From positions 123,075 through 187,074 of the forward strand of contig JAOVVO010000080.1 in the NCBI GenBank assembly GCA_028564675.1: 64,000 nt of DNA, written 5' to 3'. This DNA is from Onchocerca lupi. Taxonomy: Eukaryota; Nematoda; Chromadorea; Rhabditida; Onchocercidae. Below, piece by piece: positions 12,515-23,700 of the stretch. Below the pieces are notes generated by a model that saw only the letters and a program-made list of their open reading frames with translations, did no database searches and had not been told where the DNA came from. A program made the position numbers and the translations under genes. Numbering within the stretch: the stretch's first letter is position 1; every line of letters begins with the position of its first letter.

Positions 12515-13214
12515 GCTCATGAAGTAGCTCGAAATATGATGTTCCAATTAGAAGAGCCATTTTAGATGAGGAGGAATATGTTTATCCCTTCACTGAAGGA
12601 GATATGGTGCATCTTATACACCTTTCACATTCCGACTTTTATAATGCATCACCTCCACTTTTGATTTACATTGTTTTGGTTATGTTCATCGTAATATCAA
12701 ACCAGAAGATGTCAAGCTTTATAATTATAACATTCTTGCTTTGTACATCATTTTGAATGATGTACAAAGCGGTATGCATGGTACCAATGAATAAGCCTAA
12801 TTTTTCAGTAGAAGTAGGAAGAGATCAGGTATGCAAAAAAAATCGATACTTACCTAATAAATGCTATTTCAAGTTATAGATATTGCAATTCTGGTAATAT
12901 CAATTGATTACTGCAAACAATTTCTCTTTCAGAAAAGTACTCTTCTTCATTTCAAACAATTAAAAAATTAGAAATCAATTCCCCTTTCATTTTTTGTTTT
13001 CTCTATTTTTTCAAAGGGACAAATGATGATCTTTGAAGATGATTTTATGTTCCCATCAAATGGATTAATTGCGCCTCCAAATATCCAGTTTGTTGAACAT
13101 CTTCTGATGATTATCCTGATTTTTGCTAGCTTTTTATTATTATTTTTTTTTACATCTATATTCCCTGCTAAATATGTTATTCGAAACTGTCCATCAGAAA
13201 TTTTCGAATTATAA
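12515..13214 (+). pseudogene. Decayed MRCK/ROCK-type (AGC) protein kinase domain
   Basis: Recognisable kinase pieces occur in colinear order but in different frames. Around 12590-12620 EGDMVHL resembles the end of the hinge and GD(M/L) of MRCK/ROCK kinases. Around 12680-12720 FGYVHRNIKPEDVKL matches the catalytic loop HRDIKPENV.L, with the catalytic Asp replaced by Asn. About 12805-12830 reads SVEVGRDQ, like the activation-segment SVAVGTPDY. At 13020-13214 FEDDFMFPSN resembles the ..F.FP region, and KYVIRNCPSEIFEL at the end resembles the W..IRN..PPY.PE tail that ends these domains. A one-base frame change separates the first two segments, stops interrupt them, the DFG motif is absent, and much of the C-lobe is missing. 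It is best read as a dead, partly deleted copy; a functional parent gene elsewhere is inferred. Confidence 0.55.
12738..12770. repeat. Perfect 15-bp inverted repeat inside the kinase remnant
   Basis: Arms GCTTTGTACATCATT and its exact reverse complement flank a 3-nt loop (TTG). It sits where the DFG motif of the kinase would be expected, so it may mark a local rearrangement that destroyed the domain. Confidence 0.75.
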
Positions 13215-14334
13215 ATTAGTTCCTAAAACTTATATTTACCTTGGATTAAAATTGTATTATGCGCGTGAATGTAACAAAAATCTTTCCTAACGTTTTAATG
13301 TTACATATAATTGAAATATTATCAAAAAAAGAAAAAAAAAAAAAAGGAAGATTTTCCCAATACAACTGCCATTTGTTTATGGAAGGTTTGAAAAATGTTA
13401 CGGTACATTTCGCAAATTTCCTCCTCAGTTTTTATTATTTTCTTTTTACATATTCTGTTCTATAAAAAAGCGAACTGTAAAAATCATTAATGATGCAAAT
13501 AAAGAAATTTAAAACTTCCGGCTTAATAGTCAAACAATTTTGACGCAATATTTTAGTGCTATGAAGTTTGGATCGGAATGATTCATAAAATTACTTCTAC
13601 TTGGCTACACTATTAGATGATGCAAAAACGCAAGCAAATGGTGTACGATTGGTAAGCTCCCATAACCATCATTGGATACAGAAACCAAATGGGCTAAACA
13701 TTTTTCACAACTGGAGTTTGAATATTTTAATGAGCTATACGGGAAAATACTCTTTAATTCAACTACATCATATTCAAAGGAAAAAAGTTTGAAACAAAGT
13801 TTGGATATAAAATTTTGAAGTAGCAATAATTTTACAGCGATCATAATATGAATGTCAGATGCTAACAAAACTACCTCTTTCCTCATTTTTGACCCATAAT
13901 TCTGAATTGATCAAACTTTCCATTTCATCATCCGCACAACTGCCTAAAACTACATAACAATGAAAGAACACCTAAGATCAAAAAGTCTGTGATGACAATA
14001 CATCCAATTAACTCAGTTTATCTACCTCTGTCTGATGACAATCCATTTAGCTAATTCATTTTGTCTATCTCTGTCCTGATTTCACTTGTCATATAAAGAT
14101 GACAAATGAAGTCAGGATAGGGAGAGATAAAAAAACAAATATTTTATGCGAGATCATTTTTTTCGAAAATGGACCAAAAATAATTTTTTCTTTCCTCTTA
14201 CTTTTCTCAGTGGTATTACTTCATGTTAACCAGTGATTATACGGTAATGGTACGATGAATAAAACCAAAATATCAATTTCGACTAATTCCATTTGTTTAT
14301 TTGATATTAATTTGAGTCTATAAAAGTTTAAAAT
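13215..14334. other. Intergenic region, one ambiguous ORF
   Basis: Mostly AT-rich. An open stretch at 13601-13792 (plus) has reasonable amino-acid composition (ATLLDDAKTQ at its start) but no recognised domain and no clear splice context; it may be further debris from the decayed kinase gene. At 13992-14080 a ~45-bp segment (GATGACAAT.CATC/T...) is duplicated with divergence just before the hairpin at 14066. Confidence 0.4.
14066..14129. repeat. Imperfect ~27-bp stem hairpin
   Basis: The left arm begins TATCTCTGTCCTGATTTCAC and ends CTTGTCAT; the right arm ATGACAAATGAAGTCAGGAT plus AGGGAGAGATA pairs with it apart from a few mismatches and a small bulge, around a 6-nt loop (ATAAAG). The short loop is unusual for a microRNA precursor; a palindromic repeat remnant is as likely. 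Confidence 0.5.
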
Positions 14335-16764
14335 TTAAAAGTTAAACCGAGAATTTGAAAAACAACCTCGATTTTTACGTGGGAAGCATTTGTCCGTAAT
14401 ATGATGCAAATCGCTTGCATATTGCATGCGGTGATCCTCTATAAGACTTTCATCACCATCATGGCATGCTTTAACATGTTTAATTACATCCGATTTGGTA
14501 ATTGTTGTCCATGTTTTCTTACATTCACGACAGAAAAACATCGGCAGACGTACATGCCTTCAAAAAAAAAAAAAAAAAAAAGAATATTTGCTGAACACAT
14601 CATATATCTTCTGGGTGATAAATCCTAATTCTACCTTACATACGACACACGAATCACTTGGATCAGAATTTTTTCCAAAATTAGTTTATATTGCCGAAAT
14701 TTTATTCCTATCAGCTGCAAAACTTTTATTATGAAAGATTTTAATAAGATAAATTATATTTTAAAGTTTCATAATTAGTGTCTCATTCAGTAGCATTGTA
14801 ATTTTCTTGAAATATACGAAGCTAATAGCAAGATACTGTGGGAAAAAGTACCAGTATATTTGATTCATACTTGGAATTAGCATGGTAGATAAGTGAGGAA
14901 CGTTGACCAGTAACTTGAAGACCGCAAATATTACAAATTCGAGGTGGCCTTGATCGTTTCTTCGTTTGCTGACATAACACATCGCTATTAGTTGCTAGGC
15001 CATTTGATGGATCAACGATATCAGTTGGCTCACATCCTGTTACAGCAGTATTGGCACTACTGCCAGCTTCATTTCGGTATAAATCACCCAAAATACTCAC
15101 TAAAAAATACTGTGATTGCAGATATTGCCAAAAGAAAGTCGAAATTAATTCGATTAAGACTGAAAATTAATTGAATCATTTTAAAGTTTTCGAAAAGTTG
15201 ACTGCTCACCAATATTTACTTGATCCGGATCATGTTGTAATACGGCAGCACATTGGAATGTACCGGACTGTGAATCTGATTCCTTTTCCAAAGCGCTGTC
15301 TTCTGGCTCCATTTCACTACCCTAAAAAATTTTTGAAAACCAAAATTTTAATACTAATTAAGTTTAAACAATCGAAACATAATATCAAAATTATAAGAAA
15401 AATTGAACTTCAAGAAAAATACTCTTGAAATATCATTATAGAAAAAGATACTTTAGCACTCTCGATTTTCGCTTCTCTTTCGGTTTCAGTCATACGAGTC
15501 AATTCATCGGAATCCACTGAGGCAGTACATAGTTCCCCGGAACTAAGTAATGACGAATAGTCGGTTATTCTTCAAATTTTGAAATTTATGAATTTAAAAG
15601 CCAATAAATAGTAAAAGTAAGCTTAATTTTGGATCGGAAATGATATTAAAAAAAAAAAAAAAGAAAAAAAGAAAACAAAACCAACAAGCATATAAACAAA
15701 CTTTCTTCGTTTGTAAGTTCCAAACGGAATTTTCGATACAGTAATAGAATGATGCAACATTTCCCTAATTTTTTCACGTTTACGATGAAAGTCTGGCGTA
15801 ACCTTATACTTCACCTTAAAAAAGACAAAATAAAGTTGCATTTTTCGGTATAACTATTTGATAACAATATAAACAAGATTATTTTAAAGACTGTAAGTTG
15901 GAATATTTGGCGGAAAATTAAATAAATAGTTTTTAGATAGTTACGTGAGTGGCTTATGATTTAATAGTGAATAATCGAATGAGAAAGTGCTATTTAGCTT
16001 CTTCATTCATCAAAGCTATAGCTGAAATAATTACATTAGGATATGTGTTCTTGGATCCAACAGAAGCGCAGCACACGGAAAAAGTACTTTCCGATCGAGT
16101 AGAAGCCAACATACGGGTAGGGTACTCTTTGATCAATAGAAACCTAGCTCGCGGGAATGGTACTTTCAAATCTAGCATTAACTTATATGAATATATGAAT
16201 ATTCTTTAAATATTCTCATCGTTCTGAATATAAAGAAGTAATTTAGCTGATAGTCAAACGTAAAACACGCAATATATCAAAATATAAAATGATACTTCAC
16301 TCAACTTTGAAACTATGTCAGTTGTCACCAAATGGTATTGATAGTTGATACTATACGCAACAAAAAAATATGTGTAATAATTATGCAATAAATTAAATAA
16401 CTAACATAAAATTCTTTCAATCCATGATCCGTAGTACAATGGCTAATTAGAGCAAATTCGGTCGGAAATTTCGAAAAACGACACCGTTCACATTCATACG
16501 GTATATGGCTGATATGATCCGCGGCAATATGTATTTCCAGTTCTTCTACGGTTTCAAACGTCGGCGCTTGCAACGGACAAACGACGCAACGAAACATTTG
16601 TGCCTGAAAAAATTTTCAAAATTCAAAAATAAACCAGTCATCGTCTTTGATTTATTACGAACGATCTTTGATCTCATATCAGATGTCTGATGCAGACTCA
16701 CGAAACATTCACCTCTGTTTACACTTGTAAAAGAATTTTTGGCCAACTGAATATACAACAGCAT
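14335..16764 (-). CDS. C2H2 zinc-finger protein, 7 exons, complete
   Basis: Minus-strand exons in transcription order: 16764-16702, 16603-16406, 15814-15702, 15542-15452, 15321-15210, 15099-14871, 14557-14335. All are GT/AG bounded and phases agree, giving about 342 residues ending in NSRFNF-stop. Four C2H2-type fingers are visible: FRCVVCPLQ...H.AADH and ECERCRF...HCTTDH near the N terminus, ICNICGLQ...H.NSKH split across the intron between the last two exons, and FFCRECKKTW...HVKACH near the C terminus. Finger spacings (C-x2-C, long loop, H-x4-H) are of the atypical kind frequent in nematode zinc-finger proteins. The middle is acidic and Ser/Glu-rich. A nuclear nucleic-acid-binding role is expected from the family; no orthologue is named. 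The start is the first ATG of an open exon with a strong donor (gtgagt); the N-terminal exon is the least certain part. Confidence 0.8.
15949..16209 (+). CDS. Unexplained 86-codon ORF antisense in an intron of the zinc-finger gene
   Basis: The intron 15815-16405 of the zinc-finger gene contains an open frame on the opposite (plus) strand with higher GC and a protein-like composition: RMRKCYLASSFIKAIAEIIT is a possible membrane or amphipathic helix, followed by a polar LDPTEAQHTEKVLSDRVEAN stretch. An acceptor-like TTTTTAG lies just upstream (about 15930). The minus strand of the same segment is also partly open. No family was recognised; it could be an exon of a nested gene or an old insertion. 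Confidence 0.3.
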   Translation: MAYDLIVNNRMRKCYLASSFIKAIAEIITLGYVFLDPTEAQHTEKVLSDRVEANIRVGYSLINRNLARGNGTFKSSINLYEYMNIL

Positions 16765-16955
16765 GTATCACAACACATATCATAACATATATATCTTAAT
16801 AAGAGCGCAATAGTCTTAATGGAGATGGAAATTCGAATGAACAAATTTCAACTGATCAAATGAAGTAAATGAAGTTTCCTACACGCAAAATTGAATGAAA
16901 TATTGAAAAAACGGAAAAGCTTCAAAAGAACAACTACAGAAAGCTAACTGCATAC
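16765..16955. other. Upstream flank of the zinc-finger gene
   Basis: Non-coding. On the plus strand just before it (16690-16790) a 30-residue frame reads like half of a C2H2 finger (YTCKRIF...QQHVSQH), without the first cysteine of a finger, so it is not called as a gene. Confidence 0.4.
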
Positions 16956-17395
16956 AGTATCTATTAATGAATAGTGAAAGGAACGATAAATTCTGTGAAT
17001 ACATCTGTACAGTATCACGGATAGATGATACAAGGAACGACAATGCATGCTATGTACAAAACTACGGATGGATAGCACAAGAATAACCAACTTTGCGGCC
17101 ATATCTAATATCACGGATGAATAGCATGTGAGACGTTAATGAATTTTGCGGCTACAAAGAGTACGGTGGATGGTACAAGGGAAATGGTGAATTTCGCAGT
17201 CATGTACGGTATCGCAGATGGATAGTAAGTATAACAGACAACGATCAATTTCGAATAGAGCAAAGGATGTAAGGAACAATGAGCATCATGGATGAATGAT
17301 GTATTTCGCGATTACAGATGGATGGTATGAAGGGCAACAATAAGTTCCATGACTACATACAGTACCACAGCGGGGGCAACGATGATTTCGAAATG
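16956..17395 (+). repeat. Degenerate ~50-bp tandem repeat with ACGGATGGATAG core
   Basis: About eight diverged units, each containing a variant of TAC/ATCACGGATGGATAGCA, then CAA/AAGG-AC, then an A-rich ..AATTTTGCGGCTAC segment. Spacing varies from about 45 to 60 bp. No coding potential is seen. Confidence 0.7.
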
Positions 17396-17529
17396 CATCA
17401 TTTATAATTACAGAGATATCAATGCAATGACAAATCTAATATTTTAACTGAGGAAAAGGAAATATTTAAAACTAAATCAGAGATTTAAAATCAAACAAAA
17501 AATGAGGATACGGTAGGGACAACGGGAAA

Positions 17530-17880
17530 TGACAGTTGATAATGGCAGTAATAGTAACGGTGCAGTAGTAATAATAGGGGTAGTAGTGGACGTGCAGTAA
17601 TAGTAACAGTGCTGTAGTAGTAGTAGTTAGTGGTGAAGTAGCACAGTAGTAGTAGTAGCAACAATAATAACAGTAATAGTAGTATTAATAATAATAGTAA
17701 TAATAGTTGGTAATAGTGGTAGCAATAATAGTAATAGGAGCAGTAGTGGTAGTGTTAATAGTAACAATAACAGTGATCGTAGTACTGATAGTATCCGTAG
17801 CGGTAGTAGAGTAATAATAATTGGAGCAGTAATAGTAACAGTGACAATATCAGTGGTAGTAGTAGTAATAGTAGGGATGT
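17530..17880 (+). repeat. Degenerate trinucleotide tract (AGT/AAT)n
   Basis: Roughly 350 bp built almost wholly from AGT, AAT, AAC and GGT triplets in the same register, i.e. a degraded trinucleotide microsatellite. It would encode Ser/Asn/Val runs if translated, but all frames are interrupted by stops (TAG, TAA). Confidence 0.85.
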
Positions 17881-17984
17881 TGTGGTTTTTGAATATCAGG
17901 AGGAGTGCTGGATGGTGGTGCTGCTCGTTTCCTTCCGTTACTATTCATTTTTGTTTGATTCATTCCGCTTTCATTCATACAAAG

Positions 17985-18090
17985 TGGGAGGAGAATGAGA
18001 AAGAACGAGGAGGAGGAAGAGGAGGAAAAGATTGGAAGAGGAAGAACGAATAGGAAGAGGAAGGAAAGAATGGGAAGAAGGGAGAAGGAA
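17985..18090 (+). repeat. Purine-only GGAAGA-type tract
   Basis: About 100 bp almost entirely A and G (GAGGAGGAAGAGGAGGAAAA and variants). Homopurine-homopyrimidine DNA can adopt triplex structure; no function is shown. Confidence 0.75.
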
Positions 18091-19455
18091 GGACTACGTA
18101 TGAAAAGAATTCGAATCGATCGGTTCGAGGAATTTTGTTATTATTGATAATGAAAATGCTTTTCGTTCACGATGGTTTTTAGCATTAAAATGTGGGTGAA
18201 ATATTTGAAATAAGTAAAAGAAAACATTAGATTATTTAATTTAAAAAAGATTGGAAATACAGAATTCATCGGTATTTTCTGATCTCAAAAAGATTAGGTC
18301 AACACACAACATTTAGAATGATTGTTCGATGCATTCATTTATCATCGCGGGACTGCCAATCTAATCTTCCCGCACTAATCATTCTGGAACAATAATGTTA
18401 AAAATCTTATCAGTCGAATAATATTTTTTTTGCATCATTTTCTTAATAATAATTTTATTTGAAACAAATCTGAAATGAAATAAAATTTCCCCATTTTAAA
18501 TTTGTTTTTTATATTTGGTTGTATGGCCTTTTTTCACTCTATTGTTTACCGTAAATTAAAGGAACAAAACAGAATGCATATTTCAAATTTGTCATTTGTG
18601 ATTTGTGATCAGTGAACGATTATTCATTGAATGATGTGGCATTAGGCAATTTTTTATAATTATTTATTTCTGATTAATATTTATTGCAGAATTAACATAT
18701 CGTTTGTATAGGCTTACTAGTTCTTTTGAATTGAAATTTTAGAGTTTCGCTGCTCGGAATCTTACACGGATCGTTATTGGCATATTTTCTTGATATAAGT
18801 AGAATTTTTACTCGAATTATTCGTTGTAATTATACCGATGGTATAAGATATTGTGTAATCTATGCTCTTATCATTACCTGTTTAATTACCAGTCTTTTCT
18901 CTTAAATTTCAACATTATCTTTAATTCGATTCTCTTTTTTCGAATAATGATATTATTCATCACTCATCTATCTAGTTCTATCTAATTTTAAATTCAGTGA
19001 ACATTTCCTGCATCGAATTAAATAATCTGAAATTACTGATCATTATTGGTAATTAATTGACCATTACATCATTCCAATAATTTGATAGTGCGCAGAAAGT
19101 ATCGATCATTATTATTATTATTATTAAATTATCGTTAATCAATTTTTATGGTTGGAATTTTCGCAAATTTTCACAAGAAAAATATTAAAAATACAAAAAA
19201 ACTTTGATTTTTATAAAATCGAATTATAAAAAAACTTGAATTTATAATTAGATCTGCTAGAAATAATGACAATAATTTCTTGTCACATATCAACAACATT
19301 ATCCGGAAAAATCCGAAAGATGTAGTCATTGTAAACAAGGAGTATTGAAGGCTAACAAGCGCTAAGATAATTAATTCCAAAAGGACTAAGAAGCCGATAA
19401 ACATGTTTACCGCCAAAACGCTCTGATTAACAGAAAAAAAAGTAAGGTCGACCAT
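18091..19455. other. Intergenic stretch with ambiguous ORFs
   Basis: No confident exon. On the minus strand 19171-19455 is a long hydrophobic open frame, and on the plus strand around 19245-19345 a 40-codon frame (SARNNDNNFLSHINNIIRKN) looks protein-like after an acceptor-like TATAATTAG; the latter might be an upstream exon of the next gene, but phases do not join convincingly. Confidence 0.35.
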
Positions 19456-19462
19456 TTATAAG

Positions 19463-20113
19463 GCAACACGTTGGAAATAAGGGAAGGAGGAGAAGTTCCG
19501 AAAGACTTAAAAGATTCGGATTTTGAAGCAGAAACAGTTCAAGTTCGGAGCAACAATCCAAGTTCAAGGAAGAGTTCAGTTCGGAGTCTCTACACCGATC
19601 CAGTGGCAGTTTTACAACGACATAAACCGACGCAGCAGCAGCAAATCGACAGTCAAGGAATTCTGTCCTCTACAAATGACAAAGGAAAGAAAAATCCAAT
19701 GATCAATTTGCTTGAATATTCTCAAATAACAAGAAGAACCGCTCTTCTGTTAATCAAATAAGCTTTTTACAAAAGGATTCGTCTCTGTCACATAAACGCA
19801 TTAAAAAAAAAAGACTTTCCAACAAATGTTGTCATTTGTAAATATTTTGATCATTTAAAGGAAATAATTTATTTGATTGATTGAGAGCTTTTCCAGGAAT
19901 ATGCAAAATTTGACTGTATATTACAAACAATATAGCATTCGGAATATGACACTTTTCTTTCACGAACTGATTGGCCCGAAACTCGAAATACCAAGAAGTA
20001 ATAAACTTATTTTCTCTTGTCTGCTTTTCACATTACTAGTATGTTCTATATTTATTGCATCAATTTTGTTATTAATATTCCTCGCTTTCATAGTTCACCT
20101 TTTAGTTTTCTAA
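19463..20113 (+). CDS. 3' part of an unidentified gene; protein with C-terminal membrane segment
   Basis: Two exons are supported: about 19463-19748 and 19897-20113 (stop TAA). The first is open from an acceptor-like TTATAAG and encodes a hydrophilic, Ser/Gln-rich segment (EVPKDLKDSDFEAE, SSRKSSVRSLYTDP, TQQQQ). Its donor (gttaat) is weak but leaves phase 2, which the second exon, after a good TTTTCCAG acceptor, accepts. The second exon encodes YYKQYSIRNMTLFFHEL and then one long hydrophobic helix of about 30 residues (LIFSCLLFTLLVCSIFIASI and on) almost at the C terminus, as in a tail-anchored or C-terminally anchored membrane protein. No ATG-initiated 5' exon could be fixed, so this is partial. 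Family unknown. Confidence 0.45.
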
Positions 20114-20224
20114 TTTTAAACTTTGTGACAAATTGTATTTTTAACAGAAATTTGGGGGAAAGAATGAAATAACATGCATATTTGATTATATGATGTAGCA
20201 ATACATTTATTATAGAATTATATA

Positions 20225-20545
20225 ATCAAATGCATAATATGATAATTGTAATAATTGTTGGAAAGCATTATGCGATAATTATCATGTTTTCCCTTAATAT
20301 TTGATGCAACAAAAATTTCAAAAAAAAAATAAATAAATAGTAAAAATTTGAAAAATAATAAATTTTGCTCCCATGCTTTTCTGTAATATTTGACGTAGCG
20401 AAAATTTCAAGAAAAAAATGAACAGTAGATATTTGAGAAATAAAGAAATAAATTACGTGAAATGACGTTATCATATATGTACAGTGTTTTCGATGATATT
20501 TCTTACTGATTTCTACGTTTTTTCGTAATATTTGGTGTAGCTTTT
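20225..20545. repeat. Three-unit degenerate tandem repeat (~115 bp)
   Basis: Each unit contains a variant of ATCATGTTTTCCCTTAATATTTGATGCA followed by AAAAATTTCAA and an A-rich run: near 20280, near 20370 and near 20500. It fills most of the gap between the membrane-segment gene and the next gene. Confidence 0.6.
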
Positions 20546-20719
20546 TAGATTTTGCAATGAGTATATATTAAATGTATACAGGAACGAAATATTTTCAAAA
20601 AATCAGTTAGAATTATTTGTCATTATCATTCGACCTGACTTTGTTGTTTTCGATGCGTTTCATTGTTGTAAAAATGTTTTTGTTGTTATTTAAAATTACA
20701 GTAATTTTAGGATTTAAGA

Positions 20720-23700
20720 ATGTCAAAGTGTGCGGGATTGATAAGTCATCAAGCTGATAGTGGATTGTTATACGTATTTGTACCAGGTTTTCTTTTTTTC
20801 ATTCTCATTTCTCTTTTTATGGTGTTAATTTTCGCATTTGCGTAATTGGGAAATCATTGGTAACTTAAAATATAAAGATAAGGAATGATTTGCTTATGAC
20901 GGAAACATTTATTGCTTGGCTAATCAAATTTCACCAGGATCTTATTACTTTGATGATTCATTTCAGATTTACTGCTAAAGACGTTTCTTAAAAAAATGTT
21001 TGCGTTTTTGTTTATTTCTAGGCAAACATCCTGATTTGGTGATTGATGAACGGAAAACATCGAATGATGAACAACGTTTTCATGTTGGCGATTTTATATC
21101 ATTTATTGATGTCAGTGGTTCTATCACATCACCAAAACGAATGGAAAAACTGTTCGAAACACGTTTCCTAAATAATCGTTTGCAAGTATAAGTTATCATT
21201 TCTACTTATGCAGTGCAAACTTCCATTTAGTTAACTGTTTGAAATCTATTTTTTTTCAAATCACTAATAAATAAATGTGACATTTATTTACGTATTACGT
21301 TGGTTATCAATCATTCATGCTTGTTATAAAATTAATTATATACTTGCCAGGAATCCATAAAATGATACAATATATCTTTTGGCCATATTTTAGGTGCAAG
21401 TTTCAGTGGTGTTTCCTCCAGAAGAATTTTCTGTTGTCTCTAACTATAAAACACTTGCTTGGTCTCCAGACTTTGCATTCGTCAGCTGCTCTCCTGATGT
21501 TGTGAAGAGATTCTGCCCAAATCAAATATATATGGCTTGGATTGAAAGGTATGATCGCCTAGAGATGAAGAATATCTTTGTTGCTGTTCCCTTTTCGGAG
21601 TAATTTCATATTTTTAAAGGATATAGAATTAATAGGACATTTCAGATCGCTATACAAAACCACATTTAATTTCTTCTGTTGAAGTTGACCTGTAATTATT
21701 ACCTTATTTCGGTCTGTTGTGAAATTCCTAATGGCTAAATGAAATCTACGATTGATAATTTTTATTTGATCAAGATTATGACACTCATTTTAGTCTTTTA
21801 TCCAAAGCTACAAAGAGAACACATTAGACATACAAAAAGCAAAAATTGCATTGTTTCTATTACTATGAATCAAGACTTGTTTTTATTTTTTTTTATTTTG
21901 TTTTTATTTTATAGTCCAGCTTATTACAGAGTTCCTCGAATGATCCAAAAAGTTGCTGGTATTTTGGTTTCTTGGCAAATAGTGGATGATGTTTTTGATA
22001 AATGTGATGAGCAAAACAGACAACTTATTAGCAAAGCAGTTAGTCTATGCTTGTTTATGCTACTGCTATTTATTAGTATAGTAAAGTGCCCATTACAAAC
22101 TTTTTTATTTTTTTTTTCTCAACATTAAGAACAAAAAGCATACTTCACTTTTCTTTTTTAAATTTTAAATCGATATTATTTTTCTAATTAAAGCTTGTAT
22201 TTTTGCTCCCAGAATCATTAGTCGCTTTTTTTTACGAAATGTTTATTAGAAAATTCTATAATATTCAAATTTAATAAGAATTATCGTATATTTAGCCATG
22301 GAACGACAAAAAAAACAATCATTACTTCCGATCTGTTCCTTGTTGTCCACACCGAATGCAGCAAAAACCTTTTCACAACCAGCGTGCTATTGCTACATCA
22401 CTGAAAAAAGTTTCATTTTTTAAGTTTCAAAAATATATGTAGTTGTATTTGACAATCTGATCAATAGATGATTTGAATAAGCCTTTCTAATAGTTCCCGT
22501 CATACTCTTTTTCATTAGATGGATATATCATCGTCCATTTGCTATATGAATTAAGTGAATAATCAGTTAAGTCGTTTCCGAGTTTGAAGTACTAAATCTA
22601 AGATGAAAATGGATAAATTATAGTACATCGATAATTATCAAGGCCTAGTGACAGAAGTAAATGATTCAAGCGCAAAAGTATGGTCATTGGCAATACCAGA
22701 TAGTGAAGTGGTATTTCTTTTTGGTGCTCGTGAAGGAATGAAAGTTGGTGATTGGGTTCAGTTCAACTGCGCGTAAGCATTTATGATTCAATTCTGATCT
22801 CGTTATCGTAATATATTTTTATGAGTGATTGCGATTTCGATATGCTGTGTCTTACGCAAAACTCGATTAGACGACATTTAAACAGTGTTAAAAAGAGTGA
22901 AACCTATATTCTAGAAGCTGCGAATTAATCTAAAATATAGATGGATGCTTGATGATTCGAATTATCTATAGATCTAATAAAAGATATGAGCGAATCTTGA
23001 ATCTCTCCCGAAAGGTTTTGCTTGATTGTTACTGTTTGTTGACATCCAGTTACACTTTAATGGAAGGACTCTGTTTACTTAATGATTGTTTTCTTGTATA
23101 TAAATGTTTAATTTGTTTAGATTTGTAATGAAATCAAAACGAATATTTCATTTTTCAGACCGTCTATACGTCCATATCTTAACTGCTATTTGCATGGGAA
23201 AAAATTTTTAATAATTGAACCAGTGCTTCCAGCAAAACCCTTCAATAACACAGTTCAAGTTAGTTTTCTGTCAAAAAATGAGGAACATGGATTTTTTTTT
23301 TTCTAATTCATTTAGATTTAAAAGTGTACTATGATAATTAAATTCGATTTGAAAATTATAAATTTTATGCAAGGTATAAACATTGTTAAAAGAATTTTTA
23401 ATATTTGGTTTCTCAATCACTGTTTGTTTTGGATGAATTAAACCGGATAGTCTAACTGCTCTATCGCAGCCCTATTTCAAAAAACTAATATTGCGATTAT
23501 ATTTAATATATCATTGTGCCAGAATAATTTGAAAATCTTATCTAATAAAACCAAATATGTTATTAATAATAAAAATGATGATAGAAAAGATCAGTCTTTT
23601 GGTGACTAGATATTGTGACGCTATTTGAATAGTTAAAAAGTTTGGAATTTTTGATAGGTAGAAATTATGATGACTGTCACGGTTGATAATTTAAAATATT

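Noticed and set aside
13601..13886. Overlapping ORFs on both strands near 13.7 kb
   Set aside because: No consistent splice context; at most further debris of the neighbouring decayed kinase.
16690..16795. Half of a C2H2-like finger on the plus strand (YTCKRIFGQLNIQQHVSQH)
   Set aside because: The first cysteine is missing, spacing is one residue short, and it lies opposite the first exon of the minus-strand zinc-finger gene; likely coincidence.
19171..19455. Hydrophobic minus-strand ORF resembling a multi-pass membrane protein
   Set aside because: Hydrophobicity follows from T-rich sequence on that strand; no flanking splice sites, no motif, and the plus strand also has short open frames.
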